From assembly GCA_035578905.1 (NCBI GenBank), contig JAQJVL010001118.1:62001-126000 (forward strand): DNA of 64,000 bases. Direction: 5' to 3'. Made by a program: the position numbers and the translations under genes. The stretch is from Stictocephala bisonia (lineage: Eukaryota; Arthropoda; Insecta; Hemiptera; Membracidae). The notes under the pieces are model-generated. The model was not told where the DNA came from. It ran no database searches and saw only the letters and a list, made by a program, of their open reading frames with translations. This document shows positions 12,549 to 22,853 of the stretch, piece by piece (position 1 is the stretch's first letter; every line of letters starts with the position of its first letter).

Positions 12549-13168
12549 CTGTCCGATTAAAAATTATGGACCCCCGAGTTTAAACTGTCATGGAATGAAA
12601 ACAAAAAAAGATATCACTATGAGAGTTACATTGAAATTTTCGAAATTTAATTCTGCGTTTAGACATGTAAGAAATATTTTTTTTGGATTACAACTTCCTA
12701 TTCATTTTTTAGTTGCAATAAAAAAGTACCGGTTTTTGTGTGCTTTTCAACCAAGCCACAACTTTAAAAAATCATAAGTCAAAAACTTGCACTCCAATCG
12801 AAACCAAATTTTAACACAAGCTAGCCACAAGGGTTCTTTAATTTTTCATATAACGGTATAATTTTATGTTTTTATGAAAAAAAGTTGTTATCAAATTACC
12901 AAGATAACTTTTTCTCTCGACTGAGAAGATGGAAAAAAAAAGATTTTTCTTGCGTTATGGAGACTTGATTGTAATTAACTTGAATATATTATTTAGTAAA
13001 CTACAATGAAACAGGTTTAATTCATACTACAATTTATTTGGAGAGGAATTTCGATTTCCCGCGAGCGGCTCCTTCTCGGCAGAACTCGCTTACCGCTCGA
13101 CAACCACCACACCGGTGCGCGTCAGCCACGATGATGCGGCCGCCCGCTGATAACCTTACCATTTCCCA
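12549..13168. repeat. mariner1 left inverted arm
   Basis: Reverse complement of 15246-15864, running from CTGTCCGATT to ATTTCCCA. It contains the subterminal motif GTCGAGCGGTAAGCGAGTTC in inverse orientation. Such length is far beyond the usual 20-200 bp of Tc1/mariner TIRs. Confidence 0.88.
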
Positions 13169-13426
13169 TCACCTTTTTCTCATGAGGGCTTTGGACCTCC
13201 AACGGCAGGTTTAAAAATGGTATAGTATTTACAAATATTTACAAAATAAATTGTTTTAATTTTACAGTTTCTCATGCTTCTTTTGTTTCATCTGCTGACT
13301 CGTCTTATCTTTAATATTTACAAAATGGTACTATTATATATATTATGTTTCATCTGCTGAATCGTCTTGTCTTTAATAATTGTAAAGTAGTTAAATAATA
13401 TACTGTTTCTTGATTAATGCCATTAG
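13169..13426. other. mariner1 spacer absent from the right arm
   Basis: Non-coding spacer 3' of the transposase with a repeated TTTCATCTGCTGA(C/A)TCGTCTT word (near 13284 and 13349). About 244 bp (13169-13412) have no counterpart in the right arm. Confidence 0.6.
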
Positions 13427-14877
13427 TTAAAATGTCTCCTCATCGGCTGATTCGTCATATTCTGAAGAGTCAGATGTCTCCTATATTTATTACAAGTGGG
13501 TCGGCTGTAGGAATATCGTCGCTTAAGTTGAATTTTTTCCAATAATGTTTTTCAATGTTTTCGGCATGTGATATACACTTTCCACAGTTCAGGGGTCACA
13601 GAACGTAAAGCTTCCTGACAAAGAGTATTCATCACATCCATACTTCTTCCTTTCTCCATGGCGTTCGACATTTTAACAGTCGCAACCTTGTTCTTGACAT
13701 ATGCCCAAATTAATTCGATTGGGTTCAACTCACAGTGCGCAACAGGTAACCAAACAAGTTGGACGTCAGGTCGGAGTTGTTGTTTTAAAATTTCCAGTCT
13801 CTTTACCGGTGTTTGGAAGTATGGCCTTGATAGGACGATTAATTCGGCTTTTGTTAGTTGATCATGAGATGTGACATACTCTGGTAATGCAATGTTCTTT
13901 TCTTCAATCCAAGATATGATTTCATTTTTTCTCCACCTCATGGAAGGGTTTTTGGTGGACTTATCAATCATAGTATGATATGGAGCTTGATCAATCACAA
14001 TGGCAGATTTATTTGGCAAGAGACTAAGGACTTTTTTAAACCATTCTTCGTAGTGATCCGAATTCATTTCGTTATGATAGTCACCGGTACCTTTTTTTCC
14101 TACAAAACAGAGCTCAGTGCCAGGTAAAAACCCATCTTCACTTCCGACGTGTAAAATGATTACTCTCTTTCCAGCACCGGATGGGGTTTTAAATCCCCCA
14201 AGCCATCCATATATCTCTTGTATATGTCCTCGATACTGATCGTAATTACTATAACTATTCTGAAGAGCTTCAATGATATTTTCTTGCCATCCGTGGGTCT
14301 TCGTATGGTTTTGTCCGCACCAAGTTTCATCAGTAAAAAACAACTTGTAACCTTGAGAACGAAGTTCTTTCATTTTCCTGAGATAGGTGTGACGTGATGC
14401 AGCAATGGTGGTCGACTCCATCAAGACAGGCTTTCTGTTTAGTTTTTTAAAACGGAATCCAATTTTCTTGACAATTCTTAGAAGAGTTGATTTTGACATC
14501 TCTGGAAAATTGGTAATGTTTTCAGAAAGTTTTTTTCGAAGGCATTCTATTGTCGGAAACATTTATTTCAGGTAAAAGTCATGTATACTTCGCCTTATTA
14601 TTCCATATGTAAAGTCATCCAGCTTAATTGAAGGTCGTCCTGGTCAAGATGTACACAGCCTCTTGCGTCGTGAACCGGGTGAAACACAATCTGCGTTTTC
14701 TTTTTGAGAAGCGCTAATCCTCTTCACCGTTGACTTTGATATTCCCAAACACGTTGACACCTTTTCATACACTGGGTAACGTTTATCCCCTAACTGTTCC
14801 CCTTCCAACTTAAAAAAACAAATTGCACTTAAGATCATTGCAGTCTCGCCTTCAGATATAGGAGGTCTTGGAGGCAT
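13427..14877 (-). pseudogene. mariner1 DDE transposase (IS630/Tc1-type)
   Basis: Cut-and-paste transposase. ATG at 14875-14877; an N-terminal helix-turn-helix (STCLGISKSTVKRI) and GRPS linker; a second HTH; then the catalytic core FFTDETW, IVIDQAPYHT and HCELNPIELIW (first Asp, second Asp, Glu). It ends in an acidic tail (SDSSEYDESADEETF). Disabling changes are an in-frame TGA at 14644-14646, a TAA at 14563-14565, a frameshift near 13575 after LWK, and a 2-base loss near 13465. Second Asp and Glu are separated by about 91 residues, far more than the 34-39 of typical mariner or Tc1. The long-spacing insert looks structured, not random. Confidence 0.9.
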
Positions 14878-15107
14878 GGTGTAAAGTTAACGCTCGCACA
14901 TCCAACACTAACGACAGAATAACCAATATTGAACCTAAGATTCCTTTTATCCATTGTCATTGGCCTCTTCTGAGAACAAGGGAAATACCTGTCCAAGGGT
15001 TGCAATGAGTCACAATGTGGAGATACTTTAACAGTAGGAGGAATTCCCGAGCTGTCACGTCATCGTGGCTGCGTCATCATGGTGGTTGTCGAGCGGTAAG
15101 CGAGTTC

Positions 15108-15864
15108 AACATTATTGGAAAAAATTTAACTTAAGCGACGATATTCCTACAGCCGACCCACTTGTAATAAATAAAGGAGAGACATCTGACTCTTCAGAAT
15201 ATGACGAATCAGCCGATGAGGAGACATTTTAACTAATGGCATTAATGGGAAATGGTAAGGTTATCAGCGGGCGGCCGCATCATCGTGGCTGACGCGCACT
15301 GGTGTGGTGGTTGTCGAGCGGTAAGCGAGTTCTGCCGAGAAGGAGCCGCTCGCGGGAAATCAAAATTCCTCTCCAAATAAATTGTAGTATGAATTAAACC
15401 TGTTTCATTGTAGTTTACTAAATAATATATTCAAGTTAATTACTATCAAGTCTCCATAACGCAAGAAAAATCTTTTTTTTCCATCTTCTCAGTCGAGAGA
15501 AAAAGTTATCTTGGTAATTTGATAACAACTTTTTTTCATAAAAACATAAAATTATACCGTTATATGAAAAATTAAAGAACCCTTGTGGCTAGCTTGTGTT
15601 AAAATTTGGTTTCGATTGGAGTGCAAGTTTTTGACTTATGATTTTTTAAAGTTGTGGCTTGGTTGAAAAGCACACAAAAACCGGTACTTTTTTTATTGCA
15701 ACTAAAAAATGAATAGGAAGTTGTAATCCAAAAAAATATTTCTTACATGTCTAAACGCAGAATTAAATTTCGAAAATTTCAATGTAACTCTCATAGTGAT
15801 ATCTTTTTTTGTTTTCATTCCATGACAGTTTAAACTCGGGGGTCCATAATTTTGAATCGGACAG
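15108..15864. repeat. mariner1 right arm including inverted copy of coding tail
   Basis: 15246-15864 mirrors the left arm. 15108-15245 is the reverse complement of 13413-13549, which encodes the C-terminal tail of the transposase. The two segments are fused here with the 244-bp spacer missing. The copy keeps the open GETSDSSEYDESADEETF reading that the gene itself has lost by a 2-base deletion. Just upstream (about 15060-15107) lies an older-looking subterminal repeat of GTCGAGCGGTAAGCGAGTTC. Confidence 0.85.
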
Positions 15865-15866
15865 TA

Positions 15867-16428
15867 GATGCTTAACATGTTCTTCCTTGGTTTTAGAATA
15901 AATTAATATATCATCTACAAATGACGTCATATAATTCAATTTAATATCTCTAAATATGTTATCTAAATAACCACTTAACACACTTGATCCAACATGGAGA
16001 CCAAAGGGTATTGAATTGAATTCATATAATGAATAAGGTGTGGAAAATGCAGTTAAATGCTTACAATCTTCAGTTAAGCCTACTTGCATAAATGACTGTG
16101 ACAAATCTAAAACACTAAATATTTTAGCATCCTTAAGATGGAGATAAAAATCATCTATATTTCCTAGTGGGTGATTAACACGTTCTATTTTCGCATTTAA
16201 TTTTGCATAATTAATAACCAACCTACTTTTGTTAGAACCAGGTTTCTTAACTAGAAAACTTGGTGAGCTATATGCACTAAGAGATGGCCTTATAATATTT
16301 TGCTTTTAACAAATCATCAATAATTTCTTTCATTTCCTTTAGCTTAGGTGGTGACAATGGATAAGGTCTTAGGTTAACAATATCATCATCTTTTAGCTTT
16401 AACTTAAACTTAATGTTAAAAGCCTTCC
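15867..16428 (-). pseudogene. Gypsy reverse transcriptase, N-terminal part
   Basis: RT of a Ty3/Gypsy LTR retrotransposon. Visible blocks on minus: LRPYPLSPPKLKEM, SAYSSPSFLVKKPGS, VINYAKLN, FSVLDLSQSFMQVGL, FNSIPFGL and the catalytic FVDDILIYS, then TKEEHVKHL, where mariner1 interrupts it. A frameshift lies near 16300. It continues at 12546. Confidence 0.9.
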
Positions 16429-17148
16429 CTATCTTATCGGTACATTTGGGTACTTATTGACTAAGTTCACAACTTGTTCTTTCATATCTAGACAACCTAT
16501 GTCTAAATTTTCTTGTTTTATCGTATTTAAACTAACATGGCCATTATATTGTCTATTACTTAATTTTAATTTTATCTGAGGGTTAAAATTAAAGTAAAAC
16601 TGGTTTTCTGTTAAATTTAAATTTAATTGGGTTTCCTTCATGAAACAACTACCCAATAACAATGGAAATTCCAGCTTTGGAATTATATAAAATTTCACAT
16701 TCCAAGTAAATCTTTGTATTCTCACTTTAATTACACAACAACCAGTAACATATATTTTTGAACTATTGGCTGCATAACAAGCTAGTTTATTACTGTTAAT
16801 TTGTTTTACTAACTTAAGTTTTAAAACTTGATTTAACATCTCTTTACTTATGGCATTAATACTGGAACCAGTATCTAACAATGATGGTATTACTAGATCA
16901 TTAGATAGATTAACATCTATTAGTGGTATTTTATCTACTTCACTATTGCTGTTTACATTGATAAATTTAGCCTTAAGCTTAGCTAATTTCTTAATAATTC
17001 TACTTTGTTGTCTTTTTGCTTTCAATTTTTCCTTACGAGTATATGTTTCTCTATGAATACTGTTATTGTACAAATTAGGCTTAATTTTATTAAGGGAAAG
17101 ACTCATTTGTTTATTTTTTCTTAAATGCACATTATTTACACAACTCAT
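16429..17148 (-). pseudogene. Gypsy protease region
   Basis: Part of the Gypsy polyprotein upstream of RT. A basic leader (RKEKLKAKRQQSRIIKKLAK) precedes a retropepsin-like aspartic protease with the active-site triad LLDTGSSINAIS at about residues 90-101 and the later FPLLLGSCF block. It cleaves Gag-Pol during particle maturation. Open within this segment, but the frames before and after are broken. Confidence 0.85.
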
Positions 17149-17889
17149 AAGCCCTTCCCTGCTTATACGTTTTTTGTCACTTTAACATTTTTACAGAATT
17201 TTGCAATGTGTCCCATTGTTACAGTTATAACATCTTTTCACACTGTGGCTATTATTACGGGACGGTCTTACATTATTTTGACGTTCCCCAGATATTAACC
17301 TGTATTGTACTTTACTGTCTTCATTATTGCTACGACAATAATTTGTGTATGCTACATTATTATGGTAGATTACAACTTCATACAACTCCTTAAATGTATT
17401 TGGTTTACTGGTAAATACTAGGTTTGCTCTTACACTGGGTTCTAACCCCATACATATGATATTCACAAGCTCAGTTTCTGAATAAGTACAACAAAATATT
17501 TCTGCATGTAGTTTAACATTTTCTATGTACATTGATAAAGGTTCATTTACCTTTTGCGGTCTATTTACATGATCTCTTATCAATTGCTCTCTTACATTTA
17601 CTTCCTCATTGGATACTTCCTCCAAATTTATCTTCATTGGAGCACACCTTTGTTGTCACAGCCGCATATGTGTGTTTGGATTTTGTTTCTTGCTCCTCCT
17701 GTGAACAATTAATCTTAAAGTTACTTCCTCAGCCGGTTTTATGTAACTACTTAAATTTTGCACATTTATTGACTCATTATCCGTTAAACATTTTCTTAAT
17801 GATCTTCTTAAGCGATAAACTGTTTCATTTTCCGTTACAGCAATGCCTCTAACTCTTAGTTCATAAATTAGCTCATGCTTCAGTAACAA
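17149..17889 (-). pseudogene. Gypsy Gag with frameshifted zinc knuckle
   Basis: The N-terminal block LLKHELIYELRVRGI... resembles the SAP-like start of many insect Gypsy Gags. A capsid-like region (SMYIENVKLHAEIF, GLEPSVRANL) follows after a stop or shift near 17640. The CCHC knuckle is split by a 1-base shift: CYNCN in one frame and MGHIAKFC in the next (about 17190-17220). No 5' LTR or primer site can be tied to this copy. Confidence 0.82.
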
Positions 17890-18643
17890 ATCAACACAAA
17901 TGTTGTTCTTTTTTTTATTTAAACTGTATTATAATTCAATCTCATTTCATAAACTTCAAGAGGGAACAGTTGTGTTCAGGAGTTCTACTAGCAGAGTGGC
18001 GCATATTTTTGTACCCATGAGTGGATTATACTTATTATTTTAGGTTATTTAAAAGTATATTTACAGGGTGGTATAATTGTAAAACAGGAACACAGTTGTT
18101 TTCTTATTTCAAAACTACTTTTATTGTGGATTAAATTTAGAATAATTTGACATCAAAATAATTCACTTAATGAATAATTTATTAGCATCAGCCCGTTCTT
18201 AAAATTCATCTATATTCAAAATACTACCTATTTAAATGTAACGTATACAAACAACAAAACAAGGGAATTTTTTAAAAGGAGTGGAAGAAAAAGGATTTTT
18301 CTCGAGTTCTCTGATTTACTTCGGAAAGCAACTCGTCTAACGTCAGCCCTTTTTAACAAAGGGAGCGACGTTCCTTCGCTGGAGTGAAGTCGTGTGGAAC
18401 TGACCAAAAACCAAAGTGGACAGGAAACTTAATTTTGACATGAAAACTAAGCTTGAACGGAGTAAACAATCCAGCTGTAATCGGAAGGAGGGGAGTGTGT
18501 TCAAGGCCACTCGAGTCGCTCACTTTAACCATACCGAAGAAATGCGATTTATTATTACTACTGTATTATGTTAAATCAAAAACTTATGTACGTTTCATAA
18601 AATAAAATAAAATATGGTTCAAAATAAAAAACGATAGCCTCCT
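17890..18643. other. Unassigned region upstream of the Gypsy relic
   Basis: Could contain the Gypsy leader or LTR, but the second LTR is not in the window, so this cannot be tested. A relatively GC-rich patch lies at 18300-18530. No gene seen. Confidence 0.3.
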
Positions 18644-19076
18644 TTGTTTTGTCAGTTTTGCTGTGCAATTTTGCTTTGCGCTTCAATTCGTACCATTTGT
18701 TTGCTTTCATCAAATGCATTTGTTTGTCCAAATTTGCTGCCGTCAAGGAAGGCAAGTAAGATTAGAGATATGTTTGATATAGATCCAGTGATTGAGCTGC
18801 CATCAAGGAAGGCAAGTAAGATTAGAGATGTGTTTGATATGGATCCAGTGATTGAGCTGCCGTCAAGGAAGGCAAGTAAGATTAGAGATATGTTTGATAT
18901 AGATCCAGTGATTGAGCTGCCGTCAAGGAAGGCAAGTAAGATTAGAGATATGTTTGATATAGATCCAGTGATTGAGCTGCCGTCAAGGAAGGCAAGTAAG
19001 ATGAGAGATATGTTTGCTGATTATTTTTTTTAGCAAAGAAGGGACTGTTCCATGGCAAATCAGGACCAGTGTATAA
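18644..19076 (+). pseudogene. Harbinger transposase C-terminal fragment with internal repeats
   Basis: The last part reads KMRDMFADYFF, then after a 1-base slip in a T8 run SKEGTVPWQIRTSV and TAA at 19074-19076. This matches the R-D-x-F-x-x-Y-F...G-x-V-P-W-Q tail of PIF/Harbinger transposases (compare REQFMDYFMDEGKLPWQ at about 42670-42725). Upstream, a 20-residue unit (LPSRKASKIRDMFDIDPVIE) is repeated in tandem. The catalytic DDE domain is not found nearby, so this is a fragment or an exapted tail. Confidence 0.65.
18737..19019 (+). repeat. 60-bp tandem repeat, nearly 5 copies
   Basis: Copies start at 18737, 18797, 18857, 18917 and 18977, the last partial. Near-identical, with a few substitutions. 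The 60-bp period preserves the frame and encodes a 20-residue unit. Confidence 0.95.
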
Positions 19077-19364
19077 ATTGACTTTAGGGAAATCTAACTT
19101 GTTAATTTAATGCAATAAAACACATAAGCTACTACAATAAATGTGCGTCACTATTTAACAATAGTTAGATTTTGTTATTTATTAAAATATCAACTTTATC
19201 ATCTAAATACCTACTCAGTAAAGAAAAAAAATCTGAAATGTCATATATTAGTTGAAAACTAATGTACGGTACCAATATTGTGTTCCGTTTTCTCTGAAGT
19301 TTACATCAAATGCTAACAGTAAAATGACTTACCTAACATATTTTAAAGTCAGAGAAAAATGTTA

Positions 19365-19531
19365 TCATAATATCACGCCATGCATTACATGAGAATTACT
19401 GAGATATTCAATATCTTCTTTACTCATTCTACAGCAATTTCCATGGAACTTCTCCTTACAGTCTCCACATTCTAACCTCAACTGTTTTGAGAATATGTTT
19501 TTTGCACATATACCACACTGCCATATTAGAA
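19365..19531 (-). pseudogene. PHD-finger-like fragment
   Basis: Minus-strand reading WQCGICAKNIFSKQ, LECGDCKEKFHGNC, MSKEDIEYL and stop. The C-x2-C ... C-x2-C ... H-x2-C spacing fits a PHD-type zinc finger of the kind found at the N-terminus of LINE ORF1 (compare 29599 and 62185 on minus). A candidate splice acceptor (TAACAG) precedes it. The rest of the protein is absent. A piggyBac-type Cys-rich tail is a less likely alternative. Confidence 0.5.
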
Positions 19532-19739
19532 GCACTGTTACAATTAATAACTGTTGCTGGGAAGTAAAGATAAATTATTATACGTAAATAAAGTCTAAAT
19601 AAACTAAAAACTTACATATATCAGTACACATAAACAAAAATCAATAAACATTTCCAGGAGCCAGCACTGCACATGTCTACTATGCATGACTGCAACTGCC
19701 ATCCGACTTGGATTCACTAATTCCAGGGCTCATAGGTTT

Positions 19740-19877
19740 TGTACCACTGAGCATACAATCATTTGACGTACTATAATAAGTGTAATGCCGAGCGCTGTCG
19801 TGTCGTCTACAAATCGACGACTGCCACTTGAGTTACGGCTCCTGTCGTCGCTAAATCGACGACTGCCAGTTTCTGGG
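19740..19877. repeat. piggyBac-type terminal repeats at a TTAA
   Basis: Ends in GCCAGTTTCTGGG followed by TTAA (19878-19881), as at piggyBac ends. Two copies of AAATCGACGACTGCCA (about 19811 and 19853) form subterminal direct repeats. The CCC...GGG logic and the TGGCAGTCG core resemble the ends of the element at 55127-56176. The opposite end was not found to the left, so it is a solo or truncated terminus. Confidence 0.6.
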
Positions 19878-20118
19878 TTAAAACATGTTTTTTTACATTT
19901 TCAATCATAAATAACTCGAAAAGTATTGGATTAGGGAAAAAATGCATACTACATTTCTTGCTTAAAATTAGCCCATCTATCGATTTCCTGGATTAATTTA
20001 AAAATTTTTATTTTTACCCCCAAGAAGGGATGGCATTCACCTCCAGGTGAAAGCACACATCGGGTCCATATAACTTTTGTTGTTTGGGTTATTTTACAAT
20101 TCCTGTCAAATTTTCAAA

Positions 20119-20529
20119 TCAGTCGGTGTAGTCCGGAAGAATTTGGAGGTGAAAACCTTCAGTGACTGGACTAAGAGGTGTGTAGCCAGTGAAGGCTGGT
20201 GTGAAATGAATTTCACGGGATACAGGTTCCAGGGTTTTGTCTGCTGAAAAGATCACATCATTGAAAACAGATTCTTCTTTCGTCGTGACACTTTTCTGCT
20301 TCGTCACGTTCGCATCTCTCTTTGTCGATGTGGGTAGCGTTGTTGTGACAGGCATGGCTGTCTTAATAGCTTCAGTTGGTCCGGATGTGCCAGAAGCAGA
20401 CCCTTGCGGTGCGCGGGACTGTGATCCTCTTCCACGACCCCTTCGGCTGCCTCGTCCTCTTTGTCCTCCTCGGGATAGATTGGAGGTGGACGTGCTCTGA
20501 GCATCAGAAGTACTCGCCTGAGATATCAC
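20119..20529 (-). other. Unrecognised Arg/Gly-rich ORF
   Basis: 136-codon open frame without a convincing ATG. A Ser/Thr-rich start is followed by an RGG-like tract (GGQRGRGSRRGRGRG, about residues 21-36), a Thr-rich stretch, and an aromatic C-terminus (FTPAFTGYTPLSP...LPDYTD). It may be an exon of a longer transposon protein. I do not recognise the family. It is more GC-rich than its surroundings, which argues that it was coding. Confidence 0.4.
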
Positions 20530-20970
20530 AACTTGGAAAATTTTAAACAGATTTTAAGAACTGTGTTGGTCTATTCCCTCCTGGAAATCATCCAACTTCG
20601 AAAAACTTTCTCTGTTACAGCAACGGGTTCCAACTACGTTAAACCTAAACAGGGAAATTTTTTAAGTTCATATCTAGTTCCTAGCTGCATGGTAGACATG
20701 TGCAATACCAGTTCCGATTGGAGCAGTCTGTGAAAAGAGCAGGTTAAAGTTGCAGCTCCAGCTGGAGCAGTTGTTCTGACTGAGCAAGTGAACAGGATAT
20801 TCACCATGAAGTAAAAATTAAAAGTAATTTTTGATACAGTTAACTGAAATAGTTAAAATAAATCAATTATTACTCCAGATGACAGTTCCTGTATTCAATT
20901 TAAAGAAGAACAATGTAATATTAAAACAGCATAAAAACCTTTTTCTGAAAAAAATTGCCAAGTAAGATAT

Positions 20971-21704
20971 TCACTCATGGGAGTGTTGCTGCTTTAAGAA
21001 ACTGTAGGTGACGTTGAAGCTGAAGAACTGGTTGTGTTTATGTGTAGTTACTATTGGTTGACTATATTGCTTTGACTGGATGTGTGCTGTTGGAAATGGA
21101 TATGGGTGTAGTGGAAGTTGTGACTGACCAGTTGAAAAGGAGTATGGATGTGGTTTTTGTTGCGATAAATATTGATGATCGGGTATATATTGGCTTGAAT
21201 GTGCAACCATAGGCGGCCACTAATTATTCAAGCGTGTTTGAGCTGCTGCAATTATATCGCCCTTTAGTTTAAGCTTCCTTTCTGCAGGAACTCTTTGCGG
21301 CTCAGACGTTAAAGATATTAAAAATAATTTGTCTTCACAAGTTTCACTGTTTTGTTTTGCCTCGTTTGCAATTTTTAATTTCAATATTTAGATTAATTCA
21401 TCATCATTTCTATTTGTTCTTTTTTTGTTACTTGGTTGAGGCTTAACATTTTCTAAATTCATAACATCGCTGATAGTAACTGAATCATTAGCATCTGTAT
21501 TGTTATCAGTGACATCTCCATTACGTAAGTCCTCCATCGTACTGGTTGTTTTGTTGTAAAAGGTTTCTAAGAACCTAAGTTGTTCATAATATAAATTTTG
21601 CTTGTGGGTTTTTGCTTTTGAACCACATTTGGTACATTTTCTTTTTTTAATTTTTCGGCAATAACACGTGCGTATTGATTTCCATTTCTTTTGCGCAATT
21701 GTCA
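20971..21704 (-). pseudogene. MADF/BESS protein exon (Harbinger partner)
   Basis: Begins after a clean splice acceptor (TTTTTTCAG at 21705-21713 on minus). KKWKSIRTCYCRKI and YYEQLRFLE are the second half of a MADF (Myb/SANT-like DNA-binding) domain. Further down, DKLFLISLTSEPQRVP is a BESS-like protein-interaction motif, then a Gln/Pro/Tyr-rich tail. Two in-frame stops (TAA at 21388-21390, TAG near 21228) disable it. MADF proteins of this type accompany PIF/Harbinger transposases and help bring them to DNA. The first exon is missing, apparently lost at the junction with the Kolobok-like fragment at about 21.9 kb. Confidence 0.75.
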
Positions 21705-21904
21705 CTGAAAAAATGTATAAGAGTAAACTTACAAGATTAAAATCAAATGTAGAAAAAAATATGTAATATAACAAATCAAATTAAGCACAAACATTTTTTT
21801 TAATTGATTAAGAAGTTTATTTATAATATTTTTTATCATTGAAGAGTCATGATTTGAAAAGAAAAATACAAAAAGTGAATGTATACTGTATCTAAAAAGG
21901 ATAA

Positions 21905-22497
21905 CAAATGTAAAATAATTTCTAATAAAGTCCTTAAAAAAGCAGAGAAAGCAATACAAGAAATTTAGAAAAAGTGTCGCCAAAAGAAGACAATGCTTCA
22001 AAAGAGGCTAGAAGACCAGTATGAGATGGAAGAAGACCCAGACAACCCCTCATATGGAGCAGGAATGCATTAATGTAAGAATTTTTATTGTATACTGTAT
22101 AGACCTATTTTCATTTAGCGTTTTCCAAAAGTTGTGTTTCTTAAGACAGTAAATACTTAATCTCAGGATCCGCTTGAGATATCTTAATGATTTTTTTTTT
22201 ATTGTGTTCAGCTAAAAAAGCTCTATTACTTAGGCTAAGGAATTTGTAATAACAGTTTTAGTTTCAGAGAAAAAAATAAAAACGTCCAGAATAAAACTTA
22301 CAAATACATAACGTTTTTGAAAAACCATTAAAAATTTGTTTTTCAGAATTTCTAAACTTCCTTAGGTTAAAATGTAGCTAAGAAGTATATAATTAAGGTA
22401 AAATAAAAATCATTTTGATATCTCTTATAGTTTTTTAGAAAAGGTATTTTAAAAACAGTCAAATTAACATGGCGGAGATAGGGACACCCGGCTCCCC
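21905..22497 (+). pseudogene. Kolobok-like element A: C-terminus and 3' end
   Basis: Plus-strand coding tail NKVLKKAEKAIQEI, an in-frame TAG, then LQKRLEDQYEMEEDPDNPSY and TAA at about 22072. It is clearly homologous to the tail of element B (KLEENEEDPDNPDYRYG at 24340-24409). 425 bp later the element ends GGCTCCCC and TTAA follows (22498-22501). The insertion disrupts a minus-strand relative (22502-22625). Its 5' part is missing. Confidence 0.7.
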
Positions 22498-22501
22498 TTA
22501 A

Positions 22502-22625
22502 GTGTGACTCATCAACGTGTTTCATCCTTTTTGCACAGTTTGACCCTGGACGACTACCCAACCTATCAAGAACTTGGCACCTAGTAATATTTCCTTCATT
22601 GTATGTAGCAATGGCATCAAAGACT
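22502..22625 (-). pseudogene. Kolobok-like transposase piece M0 (C-terminal)
   Basis: Minus-strand reading LELGVFDAIATYNEGNITR, then QVLDRLGSRPGSNC and KHVDESHL. It aligns with LKLGVLDAVLCYNDGALGR...GSCGANC in element B. It is bounded on one side by element A at a TTAA and on the other by Harb1. It probably belongs to the same interrupted copy as 26905-27249. Confidence 0.7.
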
Positions 22626-22853
22626 CCTAACTCTAATGTATTTTTCTACACGCGGTCAGTTCGGTGTGTCACTTTGGTGTGTTCACTTCTAACTGAACGC
22701 AACAATCGCCTCCACGCTCTCACTTCTGTATGTCAGTTCGACCTGCCATCCACGAGTCGCCGTGAACGCCATTTAGAATTGAGCCTGTGTTTTTATTACG
22801 TTTTTATGATACATGTTTATTTTGAACGTGTGTAGACCACTCTGTGTTTGATC

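Larger units (their letters stand above)
12549..15864. mobile_element. Tc1/mariner-superfamily element mariner1
   Basis: 3316-bp element starting CTGTCCGATT and ending AATCGGACAG, flanked by TA on both sides (12547-12548 and 15865-15866). Removing it with one TA restores CATCTAGATG in the Gypsy RT and the frame VKHLDEVIRR, an exact empty-site reconstruction. Arms of about 620 bp are inverted repeats, extended in part to about 757 bp on the right. The interior carries one broken transposase gene on minus. Confidence 0.92.

Noticed and set aside
1374..17889. Endogenous retrovirus interpretation of LTR1 or the Gypsy relic
   Set aside because: No envelope-like ORF is visible in either; both fit LTR retrotransposons.
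20237..20504. Two extra open frames over the Arg/Gly-rich ORF
   Set aside because: Other-frame readings of a GC-rich repeat. The Arg/Gly reading has the most protein-like composition.
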